The notes under the pieces were generated by a model, which was not told the DNA's origin, searched no databases, and saw only the letters and a list, made by a program, of their open reading frames with translations. A DNA stretch of 64,000 nt from Paenibacillus mesophilus (lineage in GTDB: Bacteria; Bacillota; Bacilli; Paenibacillales; NBRC-103111), in the NCBI RefSeq assembly GCF_005938385.1, contig NZ_VCRA01000001.1, forward strand, positions 309,146 to 373,145, given 5' to 3'. Positions 49,254-56,591 of this stretch are shown here, one piece after another. Position 1 is the first letter of the stretch. Each line of letters begins with the position of its first letter. The translations under genes and the position numbers were made by a program.

Positions 49254-49895
49254 TCATTTCCCCCTCCGGAAAGATTGCACATAGAATAACGTTCCATCGG
49301 CGGCAAGCTTCTCCAAGCGAACCGGAGTCGGATTATGCAGCATGGAATCCGGCAGGCTCAGAAATTGCCGTACGTAGCTTTCGTCAAATTGAATGCCGCT
49401 TTGTACCGCCAACTCCTCCTTCGCTTGCTCGACGGTCATGCCTTTCTTGTAGGGCCTCTCCGAAATCATGGCGTCGAAAGCGTCAATGATCGAGCACATT
49501 CTGGCCAAGGGGGGAATGTCTTCGCCCCGCAGCCCCGTCGGGTACCCCTTGCCGTCCCATCGTTCGTGATGGAACTTGACGATGTCGAGCAGGCGCTCAT
49601 CGGCAACCCCCTCTTCGAGCATCAGCTTCTCGCCGCACTCGGGATGGGTTTTCATCAAATCCCACTCGCTCGGGTCCAGCTTCGACGTTTTCAGGAGAAT
49701 AGCGTCGTCGATCTTGATTTTACCTACATCGTGCACGCAGCATCCTACGATAAAAGCTTGCCGGTCCTCTTGAGCGGGCAGCTCGTAATGCGAGGTCCAG
49801 CATTGGGCCAGCGCCCCGACCCGCTGCACGTGCCCGAACGTCTCCCTGTCTTTATCCGACAATCGAATCAAAAGACGGTTGATCGCGTTCAACAT
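49254..49895 (-). CDS. HD-GYP domain protein, probable c-di-GMP phosphodiesterase
   Basis: 213 residues, first gene of the operon. HD motif VHDVGKIKIDDAIL (near residue 55), HPECGEKL, and the GYP motif FHHERWDGKGYPTGLRGEDI (near residue 108) followed by PPLARMCSIIDAFDAMISERPYKK are all intact. Such proteins hydrolyse cyclic di-GMP (or cGAMP) using a two- or three-metal centre. No sensor domain is attached, so the input may be the riboswitch in the mRNA leader at 50008-50106 or the neighbouring gene products. ATG at 49895; GGGGGATT lies upstream. Confidence 0.92.
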   Translation of the reverse strand: MLNAINRLLIRLSDKDRETFGHVQRVGALAQCWTSHYELPAQEDRQAFIVGCCVHDVGKIKIDDAILLKTSKLDPSEWDLMKTHPECGEKLMLEEGVADERLLDIVKFHHERWDGKGYPTGLRGEDIPPLARMCSIIDAFDAMISERPYKKGMTVEQAKEELAVQSGIQFDESYVRQFLSLPDSMLHNPTPVRLEKLAADGTLFYVQSFRRGK

Positions 49896-49979
49896 GAATT
49901 AATCCCCCTTATTCGGCAAAAAACGGTTTCAGGATCGAACAGGGCTTGTATGTACGGGAGATCCGATCAACAACAAATA

Positions 49980-49997
49980 GCCCTCGAATTCGAGGGC
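49980..49997 (-). terminator. Palindromic hairpin in the riboswitch expression platform
   Basis: GCCCTCGAATTCGAGGGC, a perfect 9+9 palindrome, followed on the minus strand by TATTTGTTGTTG. It lies 11 bases after the riboswitch core and 85 bases before the HD-GYP ATG. It could act as terminator or antiterminator partner. Confidence 0.5.
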
Positions 49998-50007
49998 GCC
50001 CGTCTCA

Positions 50008-50106
50008 CAATTCGGTAACCTGGCTGGCATGATGTAATGGCCATTTACATGGTAGCCCCAATGGTTTTGCGGCCCTATCTTTCGATAAGTGTGCCTTTGG
50101 ATTCGT
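50008..50106 (-). ncRNA. GEMM-I-type (cyclic di-GMP/cGAMP) riboswitch
   Basis: Read on the minus strand the leader contains, in order, the class I GEMM hallmarks: CAAAGGCACAC, a GAAA tetraloop closed by CTTATC/GATAGG, then GGGCCGCAAAACC, GGGGCTACC, a variable stem, and GCCAGCCAGGTTACCGAA, which matches the usual 3' half closely. Deviations from the common pattern are CACAC for CAAAC and GCCGCAAAACC for GACGCAAAGCC. It lies about 110 bases upstream of an HD-GYP/GGDEF operon. Sequence alone does not tell c-di-GMP from cGAMP preference. Confidence 0.82.
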
Positions 50107-50246
50107 TTATGAACACGATAATGATTCTATCTTCCTATTGCTTTCGGATCGTATGATCCAATAGTTTGATTGTAACCCATTTGTATATTTTTGTCACCTG
50201 TGTGCGCAAATAATGTCGAATAGCGAATAAATTATAAAACGCCCAA

Positions 50247-51560
50247 TTACATACGCCGCAACCGCACCTCGGCCGCCTTGACATGGCAAGGCAATCGCTC
50301 GTATCCGCCCAATGCTTCGATGACCGGCAGCAGCCCGGCCAAAGCTTGTTGATCCAGCTTGCCGATCGTCGACGTCTTGATCATTTCTTTGCTCGTAATA
50401 CCGGAGAACGATTTGGCGTATCCGTTCGTCGGTAGGACGGCCGTTATGCCTATGCCGTAGTTGGCCGCGGAGAACGGCGTATACGGACCGATCAATATTT
50501 CACCGGCATTACGGATGAGCTCGAGCGCCTTCCGTTCCGTCTCTTCGCCGCATACGACCATGACATGCTCCGGCGCATATTCATTGACAAATTCGCAGGC
50601 CGCCTCGATATTCGGAGCCACGACGATAGCTCCGAGACCGTTCGCGCCGAACACATTGTGCAAATAATCCCGCCTAGGCGGCTCCACTTCGTCGATGACG
50701 GCGAACAAGTGCCGCTCCACCCGCTCCGCAACCGCGGCGGAAGTCGTAACCAAGATCGACGACGAATCGGGGCCGTGCTCCCCTTCGTTGATCAGATCGT
50801 AAGCCAACATTTCGGCGTCAGCCGTCTCGTCGGCTACTATGACGCATTCGGTCGGCCCCAGACCGACAGCCGTCTTGACGCCGTAAGAGGAAGCCGTACT
50901 CATCGCCGCCGCGATCCCGCCGGGCCCCGGACCGAATATCCCGTTCACTTTCGGGATCGAGGGCGTTCCCATGCACAACCCGGCAATAACGGCTACGCCA
51001 TTGCCGGTGACAAATTCGTCGGCCCCGGCCATGCTGGCGGCCGCTACCGTCGCCGGGTCACCGAGCCCGCTCGGAAGCGGGGGCATGCCGACGACAATAC
51101 GGCCGACTCCGGCCGTCTTCGCTGCGGTTACAAGCATGAGCGCCGTAGAGATCAAGGGGCCCTTGCGTGCGGGAATCCATATGCCGACCGCATCCAGCGG
51201 ACTGATCTTCTCGCCGACGATCGTGCCGGGTCTAATCTCTTTGTGCCATGACACGGGCAGGAGCGCCCGGTTCACTTCCTCGATATGATCCCGTGCTTGT
51301 TCGATAGCCTGCTTCAAGGTAGGAGAGAGCGAATCGAGACATTGCCGAATATATGCGGGCGTCAAACCGACCCGCTCCAGCTTGACCTTATCGATCGATT
51401 CGGTAACACCTATAATCGCTTGGTCCTTCCCCTCTTCCACTTGATTGAAGATGCCGTACACTCCTTGCAATACTCCGCGGTCAAAAAGCTTTCGTTGCGG
51501 TGCCAACCGCTGGGCTAGCTCATTACTGTCCTCGGGCAGCCGGTATACAAGTCTGCTCAT
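50247..51560 (-). CDS. hisD: Histidinol dehydrogenase family protein with altered zinc-site residues
   Basis: 437 residues, ATG at 51560 with GGAGGG upstream. The family fold is clear (GIWIPARKGPLISTALMLVT, SIPKVNGIFGPG, GLGPTECVIVADETAD, EYAPEHVMVV with the catalytic Glu-His). Compared with E. coli HisD, the ligand Gln in SQAEHGPDS is Glu here (NEGEHGPDS). SAGDYASGTNHVLPT reads SAANYGIGITAVLPT, losing the zinc-ligand Asp and the Asn-His pair, while the C-terminal His (LPCHVKAA) is kept. It may be a paralogue with another substrate. It is a lone gene, not in a his operon, yet its leader holds a three-His-codon peptide and competing hairpins. Confidence 0.85.
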   Translation of the reverse strand: MSRLVYRLPEDSNELAQRLAPQRKLFDRGVLQGVYGIFNQVEEGKDQAIIGVTESIDKVKLERVGLTPAYIRQCLDSLSPTLKQAIEQARDHIEEVNRALLPVSWHKEIRPGTIVGEKISPLDAVGIWIPARKGPLISTALMLVTAAKTAGVGRIVVGMPPLPSGLGDPATVAAASMAGADEFVTGNGVAVIAGLCMGTPSIPKVNGIFGPGPGGIAAAMSTASSYGVKTAVGLGPTECVIVADETADAEMLAYDLINEGEHGPDSSSILVTTSAAVAERVERHLFAVIDEVEPPRRDYLHNVFGANGLGAIVVAPNIEAACEFVNEYAPEHVMVVCGEETERKALELIRNAGEILIGPYTPFSAANYGIGITAVLPTNGYAKSFSGITSKEMIKTSTIGKLDQQALAGLLPVIEALGGYERLPCHVKAAEVRLRRM

Positions 51561-51594
51561 CCTGTTCCCTCCATTATTAATAAGGTTTCAAAAC

Positions 51595-51636
51595 AAAAAG
51601 AGCCGCACAGGTAAGAAAATACCTGCATGGCTCTTT
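51595..51636 (-). terminator. Attenuator terminator in the hisD leader
   Basis: Stem AAAGAGCC-ATGCAGGTA / TACCTGTGC-GGCTCTTT with a TTTTCT loop, followed by a T run (CTCTTTTTG), ending 35 bases before the hisD ATG. Its 5' arm can pair instead with TACCTGTG at 51646-51653. Confidence 0.8.
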
Positions 51637-51645
51637 CATTAGCCT

Positions 51646-51706
51646 CACAGGTACAAGTGCAAAAAGCGCTTATACCTGCGGACATTCGATCCGGGTACAA
51701 ACGCTT
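51646..51706 (-). promoter_or_regulatory. Competing hairpin segments A, B and C of the hisD attenuator
   Basis: Segment A AAGCGTTTGTACC (51706-51694) starts at the leader stop codon and pairs over 13 positions (two G-U) with segment B GGTATAAGCGCTT (51676-51664). B also pairs with segment C GCACTTGTACCTGTG (51660-51646). C in turn can pair with the 5' arm of the terminator. A:B leaves C free to block the terminator; B:C lets the terminator form. Confidence 0.7.
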
Positions 51707-51750
51707 TACGTATGATGATGCTGCCTGGAAAGACGAATCGCCTGTTTCAT
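51706..51750 (-). CDS. hisL-like leader peptide with three consecutive His codons
   Basis: Fourteen residues, MKQAIRLSRQHHHT, encoded by ATG at 51750 to TAA at 51706-51708, with an AGGCGG-like site 10 bases upstream. The three CAT codons lie just before the stop, and segment A of the attenuator begins at that stop. A ribosome finishing the peptide would cover A, whereas one stalled at the His codons would leave it free. This is the arrangement of histidine-operon leader peptides of enteric bacteria. It lies in front of a histidinol-dehydrogenase-family gene. Confidence 0.72.
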   Translation of the reverse strand: MKQAIRLSRQHHHT

Positions 51751-51787
51751 ATCGAAGCCGCCGCCTTTTTGGGATGGGATTTAGCAA

Positions 51788-51816
51788 ATCTTACAATAGC
51801 CGCTAAGAAAATGCAA
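51788..51816 (-). promoter_or_regulatory. Candidate promoter of the hisD leader
   Basis: Minus strand -35 TTGCAT (51816-51811), 17-base spacer, -10 TAAGAT (51793-51788). Transcription would start about 30 bases before the leader peptide. Confidence 0.45.
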
Positions 51817-51921
51817 TCTTTTTTGCACAACTCGCAACGAGCCGCCCGAATCCCGATAGACTACCCAACCGCCCGATATGGTAAAATCAACTTAATAGAT
51901 TCGACAGCGGGGTGAGATGAA

Positions 51922-53469
51922 ATGTCCGGGACAAAGATCGCATTGTTTTTCGGGGCCGGCGCCGAGATCGCATATGGGCTTCCATCCGGCGGCAAGTTCG
52001 CGCTTGATTTATTCCGGACGCCCGTCGAGGACGATAAGGCCGAATTCCGCAGACAGCTGGAGCGCATACCGCTCACCTCGAATTACGCCGCGAAATGGCT
52101 GCCGCACGGCTATTTGAAGAAAAGAGTCCATGTGTTCGGAAGAAGCGATTTCGAGGGGATCGTCGCCTCGAGCCTGGAGTACAGACGGGAAGAAATATTG
52201 GCTTTCTTGGAAAATTTCGATCAGCATGCGGCCAGGCTTCTGAGTGGCCCGGTACTTGATGAAGAAACGCTGAGGCAGAAGTACCGGCAGGAAATCGGAG
52301 CGGATATCGGAGATATCAGCTACGGACAAGCGGTCAAGCTCAATAACCGGCTGGCGGAAAGCGTGCGCCTGTTCGATTCCGATTACTTCTCGGCCATGCT
52401 GCGAACGCTGGAAGCAACCCCGGACCATCGCAAATTGCAGCAAACCGTCCGCGCGATCCTCGAGCTGCTCGTTGGGGCTTGCGGTCAGCTTCTCGTATCC
52501 AGGCTCAATGAAGAGCTGTTCGAATCGTCGCCCGACCGGTTGTCGGTGTTCGATGATGTGACGGGCGTATTCAGCATGGATTACCGAAACGCCGGCCAGA
52601 CGGGGATGGAAATCGTCATTGACGATAAACCGGGCGAACTGACGGCGGAGAGTGCCCTGACCGACATGATGGTCGAATTGGGACGTGCCGTACTGGAAGA
52701 CGTCTATGCGCAAGCGATAGATTATCAGGCTTTGATCGACAGCCACTTCAGATATTTGTACAACCCGAAAGCGCATTGGGCCAAGTTTACGAAAATAAGC
52801 ATTTTCCTCCATACGGTCCGCAGATATATAACCACCCGCAACGAAGCCGATGCCGGCAAACTGGCCGCCGGACCCGGATTTTACCACGATCTGATCCCGT
52901 TGTCCGGAGAAGCTTCCATCCAGGCGATCGGCACGACTAACTATAACAGCTATGCCGAGCAGGTGCTCGAGAGCAGCCTTCTGCCGTCTATCCCGGTGTA
53001 TCATCTGAACGGAAGCGTGAACGAATTTTACGATCCTTATTGCAATCATATAGCAACCTGTGAAACGGGCGAGCGGCCCGGGCCGCCTGTGCATATCGTC
53101 GTTCCTTTTTTATTTACGCAGAGCGGAGTAAAGCCTTTGACGTCGATCTCGATGTCGAGAAGATATGTGGAGCTTTACGATAAGTTCAAGCAGTCCGATA
53201 TCGTATGCATCGTCGGCTACGGGTTCAACGGGGATGACGGTCATATTAACGGGCTATTCCGATCGCTTGCGGTCGAAGGCAAACAAATCGTCATTTTTCA
53301 TTTCGGCGGCGACAACGAGCTCGTTTTAAGGAAAGAATATCAAACGAAGCTGCGGCTGTCCGATCCGGAAAGCCTTCACGTGTTCACCATCGACGGCAAC
53401 CGCAAATCGAAAGGGAAAATGTGGTGGGAGCGCGCGCTTCAAGAAACGGCATTGACGCCCGCTACATGA
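51922..53469 (+). CDS. SIR2-like domain protein, possible defence NADase
   Basis: 515 residues, ATG at 51922 with GGGGTGA upstream. SIR2-like signatures are in order: nucleotide-binding FFGAGAEIAYGLPSGG at the N-terminus, AIGTTNYNSYAEQVLE (near residue 335), IPVYHLNGSVNEF (near 355) and IVCIVGYGFNGDDGHINGLF (near 435). In the third motif the residue where SIR2 enzymes have the catalytic His (xLHGS) is Asn (HLNGS), although a His precedes it by two. About 250 residues between the first and second motifs are helical and unlike classical deacetylase sirtuins. Related large SIR2-like proteins deplete NAD+ in phage defence. Here it is a single gene between hisD and an AraC gene, without a recognisable partner. 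Confidence 0.78.
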   Translation: MSGTKIALFFGAGAEIAYGLPSGGKFALDLFRTPVEDDKAEFRRQLERIPLTSNYAAKWLPHGYLKKRVHVFGRSDFEGIVASSLEYRREEILAFLENFDQHAARLLSGPVLDEETLRQKYRQEIGADIGDISYGQAVKLNNRLAESVRLFDSDYFSAMLRTLEATPDHRKLQQTVRAILELLVGACGQLLVSRLNEELFESSPDRLSVFDDVTGVFSMDYRNAGQTGMEIVIDDKPGELTAESALTDMMVELGRAVLEDVYAQAIDYQALIDSHFRYLYNPKAHWAKFTKISIFLHTVRRYITTRNEADAGKLAAGPGFYHDLIPLSGEASIQAIGTTNYNSYAEQVLESSLLPSIPVYHLNGSVNEFYDPYCNHIATCETGERPGPPVHIVVPFLFTQSGVKPLTSISMSRRYVELYDKFKQSDIVCIVGYGFNGDDGHINGLFRSLAVEGKQIVIFHFGGDNELVLRKEYQTKLRLSDPESLHVFTIDGNRKSKGKMWWERALQETALTPAT

Positions 53470-53542
53470 CGGCGGGAGCTCGCCTTCGGGGAAACTGAAT
53501 CCGTTATGATGATAACAAACCAACAAGCGGAAGGGGATGTCG

Positions 53543-54448
53543 ATGACGGACCTGCCAAACGCACTCATGCGCAAACCGACTGCTTCTTTCTCCACATTGG
53601 CTCCAAACGTTCATTGGGCAAGACGCATGATTCGAACATCGAGATGGAGCTTCGAGCGGCGGCAAATTTACGATTATGAGCTGCTGTACGTGCAGAAGGG
53701 CGTCATTCATGCCACGGTGGGGGAGGAATCGTTCACCCTGCCGGCCGGCAGCCTGCTCTACATCCCGGCGAAATGTTATCACAGCATCCGGATCGAATCG
53801 GAAGTATGCGTGTTCGGCGTTCATTTCGATTATTTCGGCGAAATGACGATTGCGGGCGATCACGACGTCGTCGTCAAGGACTACCACGCGCGTGGCGAGA
53901 ACAGCTACTGCGTGGAGCCGGAATTTCCGGAAATCGGTCCGCTGCTGCACTGCTCCGTCTACACGGCCCCACCTCGAATCGTACCGCTGCTCGAATCGAT
54001 CATCGAACAATTCAATGCCAAGATGACGGGCTACGAATTGGCGTGCAGAGGGCTCATGCTGCTTGTGCTGCACGAGCTGCTCCAAAGCCGGAACGCCCCG
54101 GACGGTCGGATCCATCCGAAATACGGCCAATCGATACGGCGCCTCGCCAAACGGATGGAAACCGACTATGCCGAAGACTGGTCCAATGCGCGCGTAGCCG
54201 TCGAGCTCAACCTGCATGAAGATTACGCCGCCAAATTGTTCAAGGAGACGGTCGGCCTCCCGCCGAGCAAATATATGCAGCAGGTCCGCCATCAGGAAGC
54301 GAAACGGATATTGCGCGAAACCGATTATAAGCTCGAAACGGTCGGCAAGCTTGTCGGCTACGATGACCTCCACTATTTCAGCCGCATATTCAACAAGCTG
54401 GAGGGCATCTCCCCCGGGCATTATCGCAAGCTGACGAACATCTTATAG
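53543..54448 (+). CDS. AraC-family transcriptional regulator with cupin sensor
   Basis: 301 residues from the ATG at 53543, which has AAGGGG 6 bases upstream (an ATG two codons earlier touches the site). The N-terminal cupin reads DYELLYVQKGVIHATVGEES and AGSLLYIPAKCYHSIRIE; the C-terminal pair of helix-turn-helix units is ARVAVELNLHEDYAAKLFKE and LETVGKLVGYDDLHYFSRIF with GISPGHYRKL. It lies 73 bases behind the SIR2-like gene on the same strand and ends at a bidirectional terminator (54530-54569). No carbohydrate genes adjoin it, so its target is probably elsewhere. Confidence 0.9.
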   Translation: MTDLPNALMRKPTASFSTLAPNVHWARRMIRTSRWSFERRQIYDYELLYVQKGVIHATVGEESFTLPAGSLLYIPAKCYHSIRIESEVCVFGVHFDYFGEMTIAGDHDVVVKDYHARGENSYCVEPEFPEIGPLLHCSVYTAPPRIVPLLESIIEQFNAKMTGYELACRGLMLLVLHELLQSRNAPDGRIHPKYGQSIRRLAKRMETDYAEDWSNARVAVELNLHEDYAAKLFKETVGLPPSKYMQQVRHQEAKRILRETDYKLETVGKLVGYDDLHYFSRIFNKLEGISPGHYRKLTNIL

Positions 54449-54529
54449 CTGCTCCAACTCTCGCTTCAGACTTGTTTTCCGGTTACGGGAGCGGAAGTAC
54501 GTTTTACTTTTAGTCCTGTAAAGAAATTA

Positions 54530-54569
54530 AAGCCGGCGGCCCGTCTACGAGTAGCGAGGCCGCCGGCTT
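54530..54569. terminator. Bidirectional terminator between AraC and nadE genes
   Basis: Perfect 12-bp stem AAGCCGGCGGCC/GGCCGCCGGCTT with a 16-base loop, between convergent genes. Confidence 0.8.
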
Positions 54570-54580
54570 ATCCTATATCG

Positions 54581-55426
54581 TCATCGGTTCGTCTTCCACC
54601 AAGCGTCGTACGGGGTTACCGGAAGCTCCCTTTTGTGCTGAGAGTTGCGGAATCTCGCTTCGATCTTATCGGCCGCATCATCCGGGACCGGCTTTCCTTC
54701 CAAGTAATCGTCCAACAGGTCGTACGAAACGCCGAGCTCCGTCTCGTCCGCTTGTCCCGGCTTGTTGTCCAGAAGGTCGGCCGTAGGCGTCTTCAAATAC
54801 AGCCGGGCGGGAGCTTGCAATTGCTGCAGGAGCTGTTTCCCTTGCCGTTTCGTCAAGCCGGTCAAAGGAGTAACGTCCGCCCCTCCGTCACCGAATTTGG
54901 TGAAAAATCCGGTAACCGCTTCTGCGGCGTGATCGGTTCCGACTACTAGAGCGCCTCCGACATGGGCGCCGAGCAAATATTGCGCTACCATACGTACACG
55001 CGCCTTCACGTTTCCTTTATCGTAATCCCGGACCGGCTGGCCCGTCGCACTCTCGCATTCCGGAACAAAGGCGTCCGTCGCGGCTTTGATATTGAACGTA
55101 TACAGTTGGTCCGGTTGAATGAAATCGAGCGCCTGCCGGGCGTCGTCCTCGTCATGCTGCACCCCGTAAGGCAGGCGGACGGCAATAAACCGGTATTGTT
55201 CATCGGCCGTCTCGGCGCGAAGCTCTTGTACGCTCAGTTGGCACAGCCTGCCTGCAAGCGTCGAGTCTTGGCCGCCCGATATGCCGAGCACGAGCCTTTT
55301 CGAGCCGGTGCGGAGCATATAGCTTTTCAGAAATTCAATACGGCTGCGGATTTCTTCCTTCGCATCGATTTCGGGTTTGACGTTCAACACTTGCATAATA
55401 TGCTGCTGAAGCTCTCTCATCTTCAT
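54581..55426 (-). CDS. nadE: Ammonia-dependent NAD+ synthetase
   Basis: 281 residues, ATG at 55426 with AAGGAGG 7 bases upstream. It makes NAD+ from nicotinate adenine dinucleotide, ATP and NH3. The PP-loop [17 protein letters not shown] (near residue 50) and the NadE segments [20 protein letters not shown] and [13 protein letters not shown], plus [20 protein letters not shown] and [14 protein letters not shown] near the end, are diagnostic. The length fits the short, glutaminase-free form. It is a single gene. Its nearness to the SIR2-like NAD-binding protein is noted but not shown to be functional. Confidence 0.96.
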   Translation of the reverse strand: MKMRELQQHIMQVLNVKPEIDAKEEIRSRIEFLKSYMLRTGSKRLVLGISGGQDSTLAGRLCQLSVQELRAETADEQYRFIAVRLPYGVQHDEDDARQALDFIQPDQLYTFNIKAATDAFVPECESATGQPVRDYDKGNVKARVRMVAQYLLGAHVGGALVVGTDHAAEAVTGFFTKFGDGGADVTPLTGLTKRQGKQLLQQLQAPARLYLKTPTADLLDNKPGQADETELGVSYDLLDDYLEGKPVPDDAADKIEARFRNSQHKRELPVTPYDAWWKTNR

Positions 55427-55590
55427 CTATTCCTCCTTATTCGGCTTACCCTGAACCTTATAGTATCAAACGGTCAAAAAGAATAGAACCCCAGACCTTC
55501 TAAAAGTTTCTCACGGCGGAAAGCCCTACAACCGAACTCTATCGGAGAGAGCAAGGCACAAAACAAGAAACAGGCGCCAACGGGCCTGTC

Positions 55591-56358
55591 TCAAGTTTCG
55601 AGAAAAAGGATCGCGTTCAAATATCGTCTCGCCAACGAGTGGAAGTACGAAGTTTGGATGGAAATGGCGGCGATAAACAAAATGCTCTGGATCGCCTCTT
55701 TTTGTTTGCCGGAAATATGCGGAAGCAGCCCGGCATACCGTTCGGCGACCGTACGGATCGCGTTTTCCGTTAACGCGTCCTGATTGCGGTTTTCCTTGAC
55801 GTGACCGGCGGTATCCATCAATTGGTCGTTGTTGGCGTCCAGCTCCTCGAACATGGAGGAATACGTCATGTACAGGTCGATCGGCGAGATCAGGTCGTCC
55901 TTCTCGTTGCCTTCCTCGAGAAATACGATTTTGAACAGCTTCTGGATCGACACGAAATCGAGATTCGATTTCAGATCGTCTATGATGTAGATGAGAGCGG
56001 CCTGGTTCAACGAATACTTTCGGCCCATTTTCGGCGAATCGAAATAAGCTTTAAAATCGCGTTTTACCCAGTTTTGAATCGCCGTAATGGACAAATGCGA
56101 ATATTCGATATGTTTCCCCAGATCGGCGATTTCCTGCAAGGAGAAGCCCCTCACCTCGCCTCCCCGGATCACCCTCTCCATAACCGGCGGCAGCTCCGTC
56201 GACAGGAGGACCGGCAGCGCCCGACTCGTCTCCGGGAAGTCGCGATGCGTCTTTCTCCACGACTCCTGCAGAACCTGCAGCGGGGTCCGGCTCGACCGGC
56301 CGTCCAGGGCAACGAGCAGCGAAGCCATTTCTTTCCGGGTTACGTTAAACGATTCCAA
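55591..56358 (-). CDS. DUF1836 protein, putative MerR-like DNA-binding regulator
   Basis: 255 residues; ATG at 56358 with GAGGAGG upstream. The N-terminal and middle parts (about residues 55-150) have a helix-turn-helix of MerR-like type typical of DUF1836: VRGFSLQEIADLGKHIEYSH, SITAIQNWVKRDFKAYFDSP, KYSLNQAALIYIIDDLK. The C-terminal 100 residues are helical (AIQSILFIAAISIQTSYFHS). Members of this family in Firmicutes are often linked to sporulation or stress, but no target is established. It is a single gene, divergent from the CNNM gene at 56592. Confidence 0.82.
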   Translation of the reverse strand: MESFNVTRKEMASLLVALDGRSSRTPLQVLQESWRKTHRDFPETSRALPVLLSTELPPVMERVIRGGEVRGFSLQEIADLGKHIEYSHLSITAIQNWVKRDFKAYFDSPKMGRKYSLNQAALIYIIDDLKSNLDFVSIQKLFKIVFLEEGNEKDDLISPIDLYMTYSSMFEELDANNDQLMDTAGHVKENRNQDALTENAIRTVAERYAGLLPHISGKQKEAIQSILFIAAISIQTSYFHSLARRYLNAILFLET

Positions 56359-56591
56359 GTTCTGCTCCTCCTCTCGTTACGGTTCATGCGAATTATGATA
56401 CGACTAACCCTAGAACTTGTAAAGGCAAGAAAATAGCCAATAATCAGCTGTTTCCCCCATTTATTCGTCCGTGATTGACGCTAGACGCCCGGCACCCTCC
56501 ATTCGCGACGTTGCGCACAACACGTTTAAGTTCGTATTATAAGATCATAAGAACTCCAAATCCAAAAGCAAAGGATTGTGTGAAACGAACA

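Noticed and set aside
51664..51676. AAGCGCTT in the hisD leader as a cre or GntR operator
   Set aside because: It is explained as part of attenuator segment B, which pairs with segments A and C.
54581..55426. Functional unit of nadE with the SIR2-like gene
   Set aside because: The genes are on opposite strands, separated by an AraC gene and a terminator, and nadE is a common housekeeping gene; proximity alone is weak evidence.
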